Shown in pieces: positions 1 to 8,435 of a DNA stretch of 64,000 nt. Made by a program: the position numbers and the translations under genes. The notes beneath the pieces were generated by a model. That model was not told where the DNA came from. It did no database searches and was given only the letters and a program-made list of their open reading frames with translations. Position 1 is the stretch's first letter. Each line of letters begins with the position of its first letter. Source of the DNA: CAVQJU01 sp963729215 (GTDB taxonomy: Bacteria; Acidobacteriota; Vicinamibacteria; Vicinamibacterales; CAVVIG01). The stretch is taken from assembly GCA_963729215.1 (NCBI GenBank), contig CAVSND010000031.1:186001-250000 (forward strand), written 5' to 3'.

Positions 1-441
1 CCAGGCTTCCATCCCGCCCTCGGCGAGCTGGCCGCTGCCGCCATTTCCCGGAGGGCTGGCGGTGGTGGCGTCACGCCACGGCAGCCGGCCGATGGGGAAC
101 GCGATGCTCGGCCCGAGGTCCGACAACTTCTTCGTCTGCGGCCGTGGAATCTCCGGCAGCTCGCCGCGCTGCACGACGTAGATGCGATCGGGGCTCTCGG
201 CAAAGACGCTCTGGCCCGCGCCAAACGTCCAGCCCTCGTGGCCGGCGTTGGTGCTGAGTTTCTTCGGCCACCCGGGCACGACTTCGTACGCGCCGAAGAC
301 ATCCTGCCCCCCCTTCTCCGCCGGCACGGCGGCCACACGGGTCGGCGCGGATTGCGCGGACAGGTGCGAACGATCGATCACATAGAGGGCCACAACTACG
401 CTCGTGAGCGCCGCGGCAACCATCAACACGTTTCTGCGCAT
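1..441 (-). CDS. Secreted beta-propeller (NHL/6-bladed type) protein, N-terminal part, cut by window edge
   Basis: The frame opens at an ATG (439-441) with GGAGG five bases upstream and runs 147 codons without a stop to base 1, so the C-terminus lies outside the window. Residues 1-30 form a signal peptide or anchor (VLMVAAALTSVVVALYV). The following stretch (EKGGQDVFGAYE, WTFGAGQSVFAESPDRIYVV, RGELPEI, SIAFPIGRLPWRDAT) matches almost residue for residue the propeller gene at 13,636-14,919, so the two are paralogues. The complete copy reads like a six-bladed propeller of the NHL/peptidylamidoglycolate-lyase kind; substrate and enzymatic role are unknown. Export is inferred from the N-terminus. 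Confidence 0.8.
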   Translation of the reverse strand, partial: MRRNVLMVAAALTSVVVALYVIDRSHLSAQSAPTRVAAVPAEKGGQDVFGAYEVVPGWPKKLSTNAGHEGWTFGAGQSVFAESPDRIYVVQRGELPEIPRPQTKKLSDLGPSIAFPIGRLPWRDATTASPPGNGGSGQLAEGGMEAW

Positions 442-463
442 GGGAACCTCCAGATGATAAAGC

Positions 464-512
464 GTAGCGTCCGCCTTCAGGCGGACGCCGGCCGGCTGAA
501 GCCGGCCGCTAC
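464..512. repeat. Double-hairpin intergenic repeat, copy 1
   Basis: Two adjacent perfect hairpins: GTCCGCCT/AGGCGGAC and GCCGGCT/AGCCGGC, bounded by GTAGC and GCTAC ends. Related copies lie at 24,740 and 54,636. The GCTAC end contains the TAG stop codon of the dehydrogenase gene that ends at 509. Confidence 0.85.
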
Positions 513-1432
513 GATTTCTTGCGTCGGACTACGGTTTTCTTGCGTCGGACTCCCGCCATTTCCTCGAGCACTGCGCAGACGGCGCCGGTGTCATCGTCCT
601 GGCGACCTGTCGCGATGGCGGCAGTATAGAGCGGAGCCGTCGTCTCGAACAGCGGGGTTGGGCAACCCAGCTGTCGGGCGAAGTCGGCGATGATCGTCAT
701 ATCCTTCTGCCAGACCCCGAGTTTCATCAGCGGCTGCGAATAGTCGCCAGCCACCATCATCGGCCCCCGGACCTGCAGCATGCGCGAGCTCCCCGCGCCG
801 GCGCTCAGCACCCTGAACGCCAGCGCCGGATCGATGCCCGCCTTCATCGCCAGCACGAGCGCCTCGGCGGCGGCCACATTGTGGATGGCCACCAGCAGGT
901 TGGCCACATACTTCATCCTGGATCCGGCGCCAAACTCGCCGACGTAGACGCGCGCGCGGGCGAGCGCATCGAGGACCGGCCCCACGCGCCGGTACGCGCG
1001 GCGGTCGCCGCTCGCCAGCACCACCAGATCCCTCACGCGGGCCTGCGAGCCGGTCCCGCTCAGCGGGCAGTCGAGCAGTATCGCGCCGCGCGCGGCCAGG
1101 ACGCCACGCGCTTCCTCCTTGACCGCGAGCGGAAGGGTGCTGGTTTCGATGACGATGAGCTTCGGGCGGGCGGATTCGGCCAGCGCCGCAGCCGCCTGGC
1201 GCAGCGCGTCGGACGAGGGCAGCGAGCAGATCACGATGCCGGCCTGGCGGGCGACGTCGCCGCACTCACGAGCGGCCAGCCCGCCGGCCCGTCGATGGGC
1301 ACGGCGGCGCGCCTCCAGCACGTCGTACCCCACCACCCGATACTTCGTGCGTATGAGGTTCGCCGCCATCGCCGAACCCATGATGCCAAGGCCGATCATC
1401 CCGACCGTGCGGGAAGGCTGGACGGCGCTCAC
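509..1432 (-). CDS. NAD(P)-dependent beta-hydroxyacid dehydrogenase (3-hydroxyisobutyrate dehydrogenase family)
   Basis: 307 residues, the usual length for the family. The N-terminal Rossmann fold carries GLGIMGSAMAANL (residues about 14-26). The substrate loop DCPLSGTGSQA and the catalytic-lysine helix GSRMKYVANLL follow. Family members oxidise beta-hydroxyacids or reduce semialdehydes with NAD(P); the actual substrate cannot be told from sequence. It starts with GTG, overlapping the TGA of the upstream decarboxylase gene by four bases (GTGA), which indicates translational coupling in the polyamine operon. The last residues (VRRKK repeated) come from a 21-base direct duplication, and the TAG stop is provided by the flanking hairpin repeat. 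Confidence 0.88.
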   Translation of the reverse strand: MSAVQPSRTVGMIGLGIMGSAMAANLIRTKYRVVGYDVLEARRRAHRRAGGLAARECGDVARQAGIVICSLPSSDALRQAAAALAESARPKLIVIETSTLPLAVKEEARGVLAARGAILLDCPLSGTGSQARVRDLVVLASGDRRAYRRVGPVLDALARARVYVGEFGAGSRMKYVANLLVAIHNVAAAEALVLAMKAGIDPALAFRVLSAGAGSSRMLQVRGPMMVAGDYSQPLMKLGVWQKDMTIIADFARQLGCPTPLFETTAPLYTAAIATGRQDDDTGAVCAVLEEMAGVRRKKTVVRRKKS

Positions 1433-2562
1433 TGGTTCAAGTGGATGACCTTGGCCGGGGGAAAGCCGTTGAAGAACGTGCTGCTGGCGGCGGAGTACGC
1501 GCCGATGTTTGGAGCGTAAATGTAATCGCCGAGCTCGAGGTCAGGCAGCTGCTCCGCCAGGCTGATCGTGTCGAGCGCATCACACGTCGGCCCGAACACG
1601 GAGCACAGCTGTGACGGCCCTTTCTTGAAACTCTTCACCGGGTACTGGCAGTGATCGAAGATCACGCCGCTGAACGTCTGATAAACGCCGTCGTTGACGT
1701 AGTAACAGAGTTTTCCCTCCCGGACGGCCTTGCCGATGATCTGGGAAATCGCCGTCGCAGCCGACGCAACCAGGAATCGGCCGGGTTCGGCGAGGATTTC
1801 GATCTCCTGCGGGAACAGGCGATCGATCTCGCGGTTGATCGCCTGGGCCAGCGTCTTGAAAGCCGGGATCGTGTGGTCGTAGTGCGCCGGGAAGCCGCCC
1901 CCGATGTCGAGCAGCTTCAGTTCGAACCCGCGCGCCCGGGCCTCCGCGAATACCGAGGCCGTCAGGTTGAGCGCCTGGATGTAATTCTGGACGTTGGTGC
2001 ACTGGCTGCCGACGTGGAAGCTCAGGCCCTCCACTTCGAGCTTGTTGTTCCGCGCAAACTCCATCAGGTCCACGGCCTCGCCCGGCGATGCGCCGAACTT
2101 GCTCGACAACTCCACCATCGACCCGGTGTTCGGCACCCGCAGCCGCAGCACGAGACCGGCGTGCGGCGCGTGCTTCGCGATCTTGATGACTTCCTCGTGG
2201 TTGTCGTACGTGACCAGCGGCTTGTAGGGATCGAGCTGCGCGAGGGTCTCGGTCGCCTTGATGGGGTTCGCGTAGATGATCCGATCCCAGATGAAGGCCT
2301 GCCGCTGCTCCTCCGGGAGGTCCTTGACGTTCTCGTGGACCGTCAGGAACTCGGCGATGCTGGCCACGTCGAAGCTGCTGCCCGCCTCGTAGAACGTCCG
2401 CACGATCTCGGGCGCGCTGTTGGCCTTGACCGCGAAGTACACCTGCACGCGCGGCATGTATTTCCGGAACTGCCCGTAGTTCTCTCGCAGCGCCCGGTGA
2501 TCGACCACGAAGAGCGGCGTGCCGTGCGTTTTCGCCAGCCGAAGTAGTGTTTTCTCGTCCAC
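1429..2562 (-). CDS. Fold-type III PLP decarboxylase, ornithine decarboxylase-like
   Basis: 377 residues, matching short (group IV) ornithine decarboxylases. Seen: YFAVKAN with the PLP lysine near residue 47, HVGSQ, the phosphate-binding GGGFP, EPGR, and the catalytic-loop cysteine in FGPTCDALD. By family these enzymes decarboxylate ornithine (sometimes lysine or carboxynorspermidine) to a diamine in the cytoplasm. Its position directly after a homospermidine synthase gene supports putrescine supply for homospermidine. It starts with GTG and shares one base with the upstream TAG (TAGTG), with GAAGGTGA just ahead as ribosome site. Carboxynorspermidine or diaminopimelate decarboxylase activity is less likely but not excluded. 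Confidence 0.9.
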   Translation of the reverse strand: MDEKTLLRLAKTHGTPLFVVDHRALRENYGQFRKYMPRVQVYFAVKANSAPEIVRTFYEAGSSFDVASIAEFLTVHENVKDLPEEQRQAFIWDRIIYANPIKATETLAQLDPYKPLVTYDNHEEVIKIAKHAPHAGLVLRLRVPNTGSMVELSSKFGASPGEAVDLMEFARNNKLEVEGLSFHVGSQCTNVQNYIQALNLTASVFAEARARGFELKLLDIGGGFPAHYDHTIPAFKTLAQAINREIDRLFPQEIEILAEPGRFLVASAATAISQIIGKAVREGKLCYYVNDGVYQTFSGVIFDHCQYPVKSFKKGPSQLCSVFGPTCDALDTISLAEQLPDLELGDYIYAPNIGAYSAASSTFFNGFPPAKVIHLNQ

Positions 2563-4022
2563 TAGTCACCTTCGGAGATCAGGAAGTTCTTGAACTGCCA
2601 CGGGTCGGCCGGGTCGATCTGCGGCCGGTTGAAGCCGTGGAACACGTTGGTGTAGTGCTTCAACGGGTTCCAGTCCGAGGCGACGCTCACAAACGTCCCG
2701 AGATAGGGCTTGCTGATGTCCAGGATGTAGTCGTGCGGCAAGTCGTCCGGCACGCACACACCGCGCGCCGGATTTTCGAGCATCCACATGCACGCGGCGA
2801 CCACGGAGATCGCCACCTGCATCGTCGTGGCGTTCTGGTGCGGCACCAGGCGGCGCGACTCCTCGATCTCGAGGTCCGATCCGCACCACCAGGATTGGTA
2901 CGGATGCCCCATGATGAAGGCGCCCAGAATGTCGGCGCCGCTCGTGATTTCGTCCGTCATGATGCGGACGCGCGACTGCAGATCGTAGTCGCGTCCGCGC
3001 AACTCATGAAACGACGCGATGGCGCTGTCGCACGGACAGTACGCATAGTGAACCGTCGGACGGTAGACCGCCTTTCCGTCCTCCCACACAGTCAGTTTCT
3101 CCGTGATCGTGAACGACTCGCCATGGCGCACGACCATGCCGACGATGTGGTGGTTGGGAGGCACCCAGCTCGCGACGAACGTGTTGATGCCCATCCGCGC
3201 CAGGCAGATCTGGCTCTTCGGACCGGACGGGTGCTCGAAGGCATACGCGGGCAGCTCTTTTTCGTGCGTGCCCCAGCCCATCTCGGCCGTCGTCGTTCCC
3301 TCTTCGCGGAAGCCCTCGACGCTCCAGGTGTTGACGAACTCGTCGACCTCCTTGGGGCGATCGGTGATCTGCGTATCGCGCTCACTGCAATGAATCACCT
3401 TGACGCCAAGCTCGCGGGACAGCCGGTTGAACTCCCGCGACTTCGCGTACTGCGCGACTTTCTCCGCCTGGGCCCCGCTGAACTTCCGATCGGCCAGCGC
3501 CCGTTCGGCGATGTCGAGCAGCCCCTGTTTGGTGAAGTGGCTGATCAGGCCCGGGTTTGCGCCGTGCTCGAGCACCGCGGTCGGCCCGGGCTCCTTCCAC
3601 GATGCGGTCATGCGCCGCAGGTTCATGTGGCGCCAGTAGAGCGTCCGCTCCGTCGGGTGTTTGTTGTCGGCGCCGGCGTACGGATCCCAGAGCTCCACCG
3701 ATGTGTTGATGTACAGCACGCCGTGGTCGTGGCACCACTGGACGATCTCGCCGCAGTCGATATTCCAGGCGAGATCGATCAGGAGATCGCCGGCCGAGAG
3801 ATGCTCGCCGAGAAGCGTGCTGAGGTTGTCAGGGGTGACGCGCTTCTGGACGAAGCGCATGCCCTGCGCGATCCACGGCGCGAGCGCGGCCTGGTCGGGC
3901 TCGAACTCCATGATCGTGATCTGCGACGGCTTGACGTTGATGTGCTTGACGAGAATGGGCAGGGTGCATCGCGCGACGAAACCAAAACCCACGAACAGAA
4001 TACGATTCGAAAACGTCTGCAT
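2562..4022 (-). CDS. hss: Homospermidine synthase, paralogue 1 (saccharopine dehydrogenase-like)
   Basis: 486 residues, near the length of known bacterial homospermidine synthases. The N-terminus has a nucleotide-binding Rossmann motif (LFVGFGFVARCTLPIL), followed by family-typical blocks LIDLAWNIDC, YINTSVELWDPY, HGANPGL, EFVNTWSVEGF and YRPTVHYAYCPCD. Homospermidine synthase condenses two putrescines (or putrescine and spermidine) with NAD. It sits between argA (22 bases upstream) and the decarboxylase (overlapping by one base), so it is likely in one transcript with them. A second paralogue begins the same operon. Which of the two carries the classical activity cannot be decided here. Confidence 0.9.
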   Translation of the reverse strand: MQTFSNRILFVGFGFVARCTLPILVKHINVKPSQITIMEFEPDQAALAPWIAQGMRFVQKRVTPDNLSTLLGEHLSAGDLLIDLAWNIDCGEIVQWCHDHGVLYINTSVELWDPYAGADNKHPTERTLYWRHMNLRRMTASWKEPGPTAVLEHGANPGLISHFTKQGLLDIAERALADRKFSGAQAEKVAQYAKSREFNRLSRELGVKVIHCSERDTQITDRPKEVDEFVNTWSVEGFREEGTTTAEMGWGTHEKELPAYAFEHPSGPKSQICLARMGINTFVASWVPPNHHIVGMVVRHGESFTITEKLTVWEDGKAVYRPTVHYAYCPCDSAIASFHELRGRDYDLQSRVRIMTDEITSGADILGAFIMGHPYQSWWCGSDLEIEESRRLVPHQNATTMQVAISVVAACMWMLENPARGVCVPDDLPHDYILDISKPYLGTFVSVASDWNPLKHYTNVFHGFNRPQIDPADPWQFKNFLISEGD

Positions 4023-4043
4023 GCTGCCTCGGCCGTCCCTTCG

Positions 4044-5324
4044 TCAGTTGAGTTTCTTTACGAGCACTTTCGAGTTCCGGCCGCTCTGCCCGTACTTTTC
4101 GCGCCGCGCCGGCGGCAGATCCTCAGGTGTGCCTTCGACGAAACCGCCCTTGTACTGAAAGTACGTGAAAGCCTGCGTGGACAGCGCCAGCAGCTCCCGC
4201 AGGCCCAGTTCCCGGGCCCGGCTCTCGACGTACTGAAGCAGCTTGCGCCCGATCCCCTGATTCTCATGCGAGGAGCTCACGTACAGGTGCGCCAGCTCGC
4301 CCTGGTTCTCCTCGGGATACACGTGCAGCGCAACACAGGCCACCGGGTTCTTGTCGATCTCGAAGATGTAGTAGTCGCCAAGGCTCTTCTCGATGGTCGC
4401 CCTGGTCCGCTTGACGAGTTCGTCGGCCTCGACTGCCTGGCGCGTCAGCATTTGAATGGCGCGCGCGTCCTTCTTCTTGGCCGGCCGGATGTGCTCGTAC
4501 TCGTTGGCGTAGATCAACGTGCCGAGGCCGTGGTTCGAGAACACTTCGCCGAGCAGGCCCTCTTCCAGCGTGCCGTTGATGACGTGCACGCGTGGGACGC
4601 CGGCGTTGCAGGCCGCGACGGCGTGCTGCGCCTTCGACAGCATCTCCGGGTGAAAGCCCGCCGCGTCGTGCTGAATCAGTTTCCCCAGGTCGGCGACGAG
4701 CACCTGCCGGATCAGCTGCCCTCGGTGGATCAGTCCCTCCTGCGACGACACATAAATGAGCTTGATCGCCTTGAGCTGCTCCGCGACAGCCACCGCGACG
4801 CCGTCCGAGTTCACGCGATATGTCTTGCCGTCTCCATCGAAGCCGAGCGGTGGAATCACGGGCACCACGCCCTGCGACAACAGCGACTGGAGCAGCTCGG
4901 CATCGACACGCTCGACCTTGCCGGTGAAGAGTTGATCGACGCCCTGGATGATGCCGACCGGGTGCGCGATGATCACGTTCGTCGTCGCGGCGCGCAGGTC
5001 GTTGGCGGAGAGCCCCTCGAGAATCTCGTGCGTCAGCCGGTTGGCTGCGGCGAGGGCGAGATCGAGGGTCGCCGCATCCGTCACTCCTGTTCCGTCGAGG
5101 TCTGACGCCTTCACGTTCCGCTCTTCCGCGAGCGCCTTGATCTGAGCCGAGGCCCCGTGGACGAGGACGATCCGGATATTCAGCGACCACAACAGCGCGA
5201 CATCCAGCAGCAGGGTCACGAAGTTCTCGTCCGTGACGATGGCGCCGTCGATCGCCAGGATGAAGGTTTTTTCGCGGAACTGCGGAATGTACTGCAGGAT
5301 GCCCCGCAGATCGGTCAGCTTCAC
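4044..5324 (-). CDS. argA: N-acetylglutamate synthase (amino-acid kinase + GNAT domains)
   Basis: 426 residues. Residues 1-280 form an amino-acid-kinase fold (FILAIDGAIVTDE, VLVHGASAQI, VNSDGVAVAVAEQL) and residues 290-426 a GNAT acetyltransferase domain with the acetyl-CoA loop ENQGIGRKLL. This architecture is the ArgA type, which acetylates glutamate as the first step to ornithine and arginine. It starts with GTG at 5,324. Its place between two homospermidine synthase genes is unusual and suggests the operon couples ornithine supply to polyamine synthesis; that link is inference. Confidence 0.92.
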   Translation of the reverse strand: MKLTDLRGILQYIPQFREKTFILAIDGAIVTDENFVTLLLDVALLWSLNIRIVLVHGASAQIKALAEERNVKASDLDGTGVTDAATLDLALAAANRLTHEILEGLSANDLRAATTNVIIAHPVGIIQGVDQLFTGKVERVDAELLQSLLSQGVVPVIPPLGFDGDGKTYRVNSDGVAVAVAEQLKAIKLIYVSSQEGLIHRGQLIRQVLVADLGKLIQHDAAGFHPEMLSKAQHAVAACNAGVPRVHVINGTLEEGLLGEVFSNHGLGTLIYANEYEHIRPAKKKDARAIQMLTRQAVEADELVKRTRATIEKSLGDYYIFEIDKNPVACVALHVYPEENQGELAHLYVSSSHENQGIGRKLLQYVESRARELGLRELLALSTQAFTYFQYKGGFVEGTPEDLPPARREKYGQSGRNSKVLVKKLN

Positions 5325-5378
5325 GTCTGTGCTATTGCGGCGCGCGGCCGCATGGGAGCGTTGAACGGGACATCAGGG

Positions 5379-6893
5379 CTACGGTTCCAATCTGAAGCTG
5401 GCGAATTGCCACAAGTCCTCGTCGCTGACGGGCTCGGCGCCCCATTTCGCAAAGAGCCGCGAACGGCTTTCGAGCGGCGTCCAGTTCGACTGCACGGACG
5501 GGCAGGGACCCAGGTACGTGCCAGCTACGTCGAGAATATCCTTGTACGGGAGTTGATCGGGAACCAGGATTCCCTTGCTCGGATTGCCGATCATGTAGAC
5601 GAGCCCGCCGAGCACCGCCGCGGCCACCTGGAGCGTCGTCGCGTTCTGGCCTGGCACCAGCTGGCGGGCCTCGTGAATGTCGAGCTGCGACCCCGTCCAC
5701 CAGCTGGTGAACGCGTGGCCCATCAGCAGCACGCCGAGCTCATCGATGCCGCCGGTGATCTCGTCCGACATGATTCTCAGCTTCGGTTGCAGCTGAAAGT
5801 TCCGCATCGTCAACTCGTACAGACTGAGAATCGCGTTGTCGCACGGCATGTACGCGTAGTGAACGGTCGGACGGTAGACGGCGCGCCGGCCTTCGATCGT
5901 GTCTTCCCAGACCGTGAGGTGGTCGCTGATCGTGAACGATTCTGCGTGCCGGACCACCATGCCCATGATCGGTCCGCCCGCGGGCACCCACGAATGCACG
6001 AACGTTCGAATCCCCGGCTGGGCGAGAAAGATCTGGTTGCCCGGCCCCCCGATAGGCGTATGGGCGTGTTTCGGAAGACGGCGCTCGTGCGTTCCCCAGC
6101 CGAGCTCTGCGGGCGCCGTGCCTTCTTCGTAAAAGCCCTCGATGGACCACGTGTTCACGAACTCGTTGACGGCCTTCGGCTGCGAGGACACCTGCGTGTC
6201 GCGCTCGGCGATATGGATCACTTTGGTCCCGGTGGCCTGGCTCAGGCGGGCAAAGGCGCCGTCCTGTTCACCCTCGGCCGCGGCGATCAGCTTCTCGAAC
6301 GCCACCTTGTTGACACCGGTTTCCGAGGGGACTCCGCTTTCGATCATTTTCGTGGCGATTTCAAGCAGCGCCCGCTTGGTGAAGTGGCTCACCAGGCCGG
6401 GATTCGCGCCGTGATCGATGATCGCCGTGGCCGACTTCCCCTTCGAATTGAGCCGATCCTTCAGCAGGCGGACCCGCATCTGACGGGAGTAGAGGCTGCG
6501 CTCGTAGGGCGACTTGTTCTGGATGTCGCCGTAGGGGTCCCACTCTTCGAGCGACGTGTTGATGTAGTTGACGTTGTGCGCGGCGCACCATTCGAGCATG
6601 TCGAACGTTTCGATGTTCCACGACAAGTCGACGATGGCATCGCCCGGACCCACGAGGTCGCCCAGCATCGTCGAGTAGTTGTCCTGGGTGAGGCGCATCT
6701 GCTTGAACACCACACCGGCCTGCAGCGACTCCGCAATCTTCGGACGCACGTCCTCGAAATCCACGACCGTAATGCGATTGGCCGGCATGTCCAGGTGACG
6801 CCGCACGAGCGGCAGGGTGCACTGGCCGACCGATCCGCACCCGAGCATCAGGATGCGTCCGCCGAAAGGGGTTCGCTTCGCGGTTTGCGTCAT
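5379..6893 (-). CDS. Homospermidine synthase-like protein, paralogue 2
   Basis: 504 residues from the chosen ATG (6,891-6,893). The frame could extend to 7,037, but that extension lacks conserved sequence, and GAGG/GGAGG motifs lie just before this ATG. The Rossmann motif RILMLGCGSVGQCTLPLV opens the protein, followed by IVDLSWNIETF, YINTSLEEWDPY, HGANPGL, EFVNTWSIEGF, YRPTVHYAYMPCD and GQNATTLQVA, all parallel to paralogue 1. It is the first gene of the operon. Having two diverged copies suggests either heteromer formation or a second substrate; neither is shown by the sequence. Confidence 0.88.
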   Translation of the reverse strand: MTQTAKRTPFGGRILMLGCGSVGQCTLPLVRRHLDMPANRITVVDFEDVRPKIAESLQAGVVFKQMRLTQDNYSTMLGDLVGPGDAIVDLSWNIETFDMLEWCAAHNVNYINTSLEEWDPYGDIQNKSPYERSLYSRQMRVRLLKDRLNSKGKSATAIIDHGANPGLVSHFTKRALLEIATKMIESGVPSETGVNKVAFEKLIAAAEGEQDGAFARLSQATGTKVIHIAERDTQVSSQPKAVNEFVNTWSIEGFYEEGTAPAELGWGTHERRLPKHAHTPIGGPGNQIFLAQPGIRTFVHSWVPAGGPIMGMVVRHAESFTISDHLTVWEDTIEGRRAVYRPTVHYAYMPCDNAILSLYELTMRNFQLQPKLRIMSDEITGGIDELGVLLMGHAFTSWWTGSQLDIHEARQLVPGQNATTLQVAAAVLGGLVYMIGNPSKGILVPDQLPYKDILDVAGTYLGPCPSVQSNWTPLESRSRLFAKWGAEPVSDEDLWQFASFRLEP

Positions 6894-6968
6894 GTCCTCC
6901 GTCACCTCACGCGCCTGGGTCGTCCTACCGGCGCCGACATCGAAAACAGTGTCCAAACTCCCGGCCGA

Positions 6969-6997
6969 TTGTAACAGGAGGTAAACCCGCCTAGAAT
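6969..6997 (+). promoter_or_regulatory. Sigma-70-like promoter for the small gene at 7,055
   Basis: TTGTAA (6,969-6,974), a 17-base spacer and TAGAAT (6,992-6,997). A transcript starting near 7,004 would carry AAAGGAG about eight bases before the ATG at 7,055. Confidence 0.45.
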
Positions 6998-7054
6998 GGC
7001 TCGTCCGATCGGCCGGGCCTGCAACCATCCTCACCACACCGAAAGGAGCGCTTC

Positions 7055-7273
7055 ATGACGAAAGGCACGCGTTCGAGAAACGCCGCCACGACCATCCAGT
7101 CCGCACGTCGTCGCAGCCTCGAGGCGCAGAACGATTCGCCCGCGCTTCCCAGAAGCTCCCGGTTCCGGGCCCACGATCACGAAGGCGATGACAGCCGCGG
7201 CTCGCTGGGCGCCTCGGCGCGCTATGGGGTCAGCGCCGGAGACCCGTCTGACGATCGAAAGCCCATGGCCTGA
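7055..7273 (+). CDS. Small basic/hydrophilic protein of unknown function
   Basis: 72 codons, ATG with a good AAAGGAG ribosome site and an upstream promoter-like sequence, so translation is plausible. The product is rich in Arg, Ser and Asp and looks disordered (RRRSLEAQNDSP, HDHEGDDSRG). I see no signal peptide, membrane segment or known motif, and do not recognise a family. It stands alone, divergent from the polyamine operon and convergent with the next gene. It could be a chance frame in GC-rich DNA. Confidence 0.45.
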   Translation: MTKGTRSRNAATTIQSARRRSLEAQNDSPALPRSSRFRAHDHEGDDSRGSLGASARYGVSAGDPSDDRKPMA

Positions 7274-7279
7274 GGCGCC

Positions 7280-7298
7280 CCGGCCCTCAAACGGCCGG
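7280..7298. terminator. Hairpin between convergent genes
   Basis: CCGGCC - 7 bases - GGCCGG lies just after the stop of the small gene and before the end of the convergent DUF1003 gene. No T-tract follows, so termination is only a guess. Confidence 0.3.
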
Positions 7299-7340
7299 CA
7301 CTTATCCGTGTCGGCCACCCCCGTCCGCTGAGCCGGCGAA

Positions 7341-8202
7341 CTACGCCGGGTCACGAATCGCAAGGGCGAGCTTGCCGCGAAGCAAGTCGTCGATGTCGTT
7401 GACCGAATCATTGAGGTGGTTGAGCTTCTGAGCCAGCTCGCGGATTTCGTATTCAGCGCGGCGATTGACCTCGAAATCGAGCTCACCGCTCAGCCGATCC
7501 TTGGTGTCCTGCCGGTTCTGACTCATCATGATCACGGGCGCCTGCAGGGCGGCGAGCATCGAGAGGAACAGGTTGAGCAGGATGAACGGATACGGATCCC
7601 ACGAGGCTCGTTTCAGAGCGACGTTGACTGCCGTATAGGCCACCAGCGATCGACCAGAAAGCGTGATGATGAACGTCCACGAGCCGCCGAACCCGGCGAC
7701 GGCGTCGGCGATGCGCTCGCCGAAGGTGGGCCTCGTTCTCGATCATCTCGTTGGGATTGCGGGACGCCCGCACGCGCACGAGCTGCTGCGTATTGTGAAT
7801 CTGCCGGCCGAGCACGGTCAGCATGTCCATCCCCGCATGTGGCTTCTGTTGAAGCAGCGCGAAGATGTCCTCACGATCGACCCTCAGGCAGGTGGTTTCG
7901 TCGGTGGCCACCGCGTTGGTCTGATGCGGCGTCTGCTCGAGCATCGACGCAAAGCCGAAGAACTCGCCGATTCCCGGCTGGGCAACCAGCACGTCCTGGT
8001 GGTCGTCGTCGATTGTCGTGACCTGCACCGCCCCCGATCACGACCACGTAGGCATGGCCAGCGGGGTCGTTCGATCCGGTAGATGCGCTGGCGCGGCTCT
8101 GAACTGCTCGAGCTCCACCTGCTCGGCCAGCACCGCCAGCTCGTCATCGTCCAACAGCGCAAACAGCGGGACTTCTCTCAGAATCTGCAGGTCGCACGCC
8201 AT
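7341..8202 (-). CDS. Cyclic-nucleotide-binding + DUF1003 membrane protein, frame-broken
   Basis: Start ATG at 8,202 with GGGAGGAG upstream. Coding similarity continues in three frames: MACDLQILREVPLFALLDDD (cNMP-binding domain start), then IDDDHQDVLVAQPGIGEFFG to LTVLGRQIHNTQQL, then FGERIADAVAGFGGSWTFII and PYPFILLNLFLSMLAALQAP. The last part is the DUF1003 membrane region, with a hydrophilic coil after it. Fusions of a cNMP-binding domain to DUF1003 are known, function unclear. The frame changes near 8,090 and 7,730. Since all segments remain recognisable, indel errors seem more likely than decay. Confidence 0.7.
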
Positions 8203-8223
8203 CCTGACTGCTCCTCCCGGCGT

Positions 8224-8346
8224 TCTAGCAGGGCGCCAAAAAAACACGGCCTCGAATGTGGAACGCAAAATGTAGAACGAAATACGCCGGAATTCTCCGT
8301 TCTGCGTTCTCCGTTTTACGATCAGGCTGCGTTGTGCAGCACCGCC
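8224..8346. repeat. CAGGCTGC-type inverted element, degenerate copy
   Basis: About 120 bases closely resembling 47,131-47,252. It opens with CAGGGCG(C/T)CAAAAAA, then GAACGCAAAATGTAGAACG answered by an imperfect inverted copy (CGTTCTGCGTTCTCCG), and ends in GGCTGC-GCAGC. It fills the gap between the ABC ATPase end and the cNMP/DUF1003 start. Confidence 0.7.
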
Positions 8347-8435
8347 GAATCGCCCCGCAGCGTCGCGGGCGGAACCGCAATTTGTAACACGGCGGTGTAT
8401 CGACGACGTGACAAACCGGTGGATCCCGGGCGGTT

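Noticed and set aside
2547..5105. An 852-codon plus-strand open frame opposite the homospermidine synthase and argA genes
   Set aside because: It is a shadow of real minus-strand genes; the composition is Arg/Asp/Val-rich with no known motif, typical of GC-rich antisense frames.
5157..6974. A 605-codon plus-strand open frame opposite the second homospermidine synthase
   Set aside because: Same reason: the minus-strand gene has clear family motifs and the antisense one does not.
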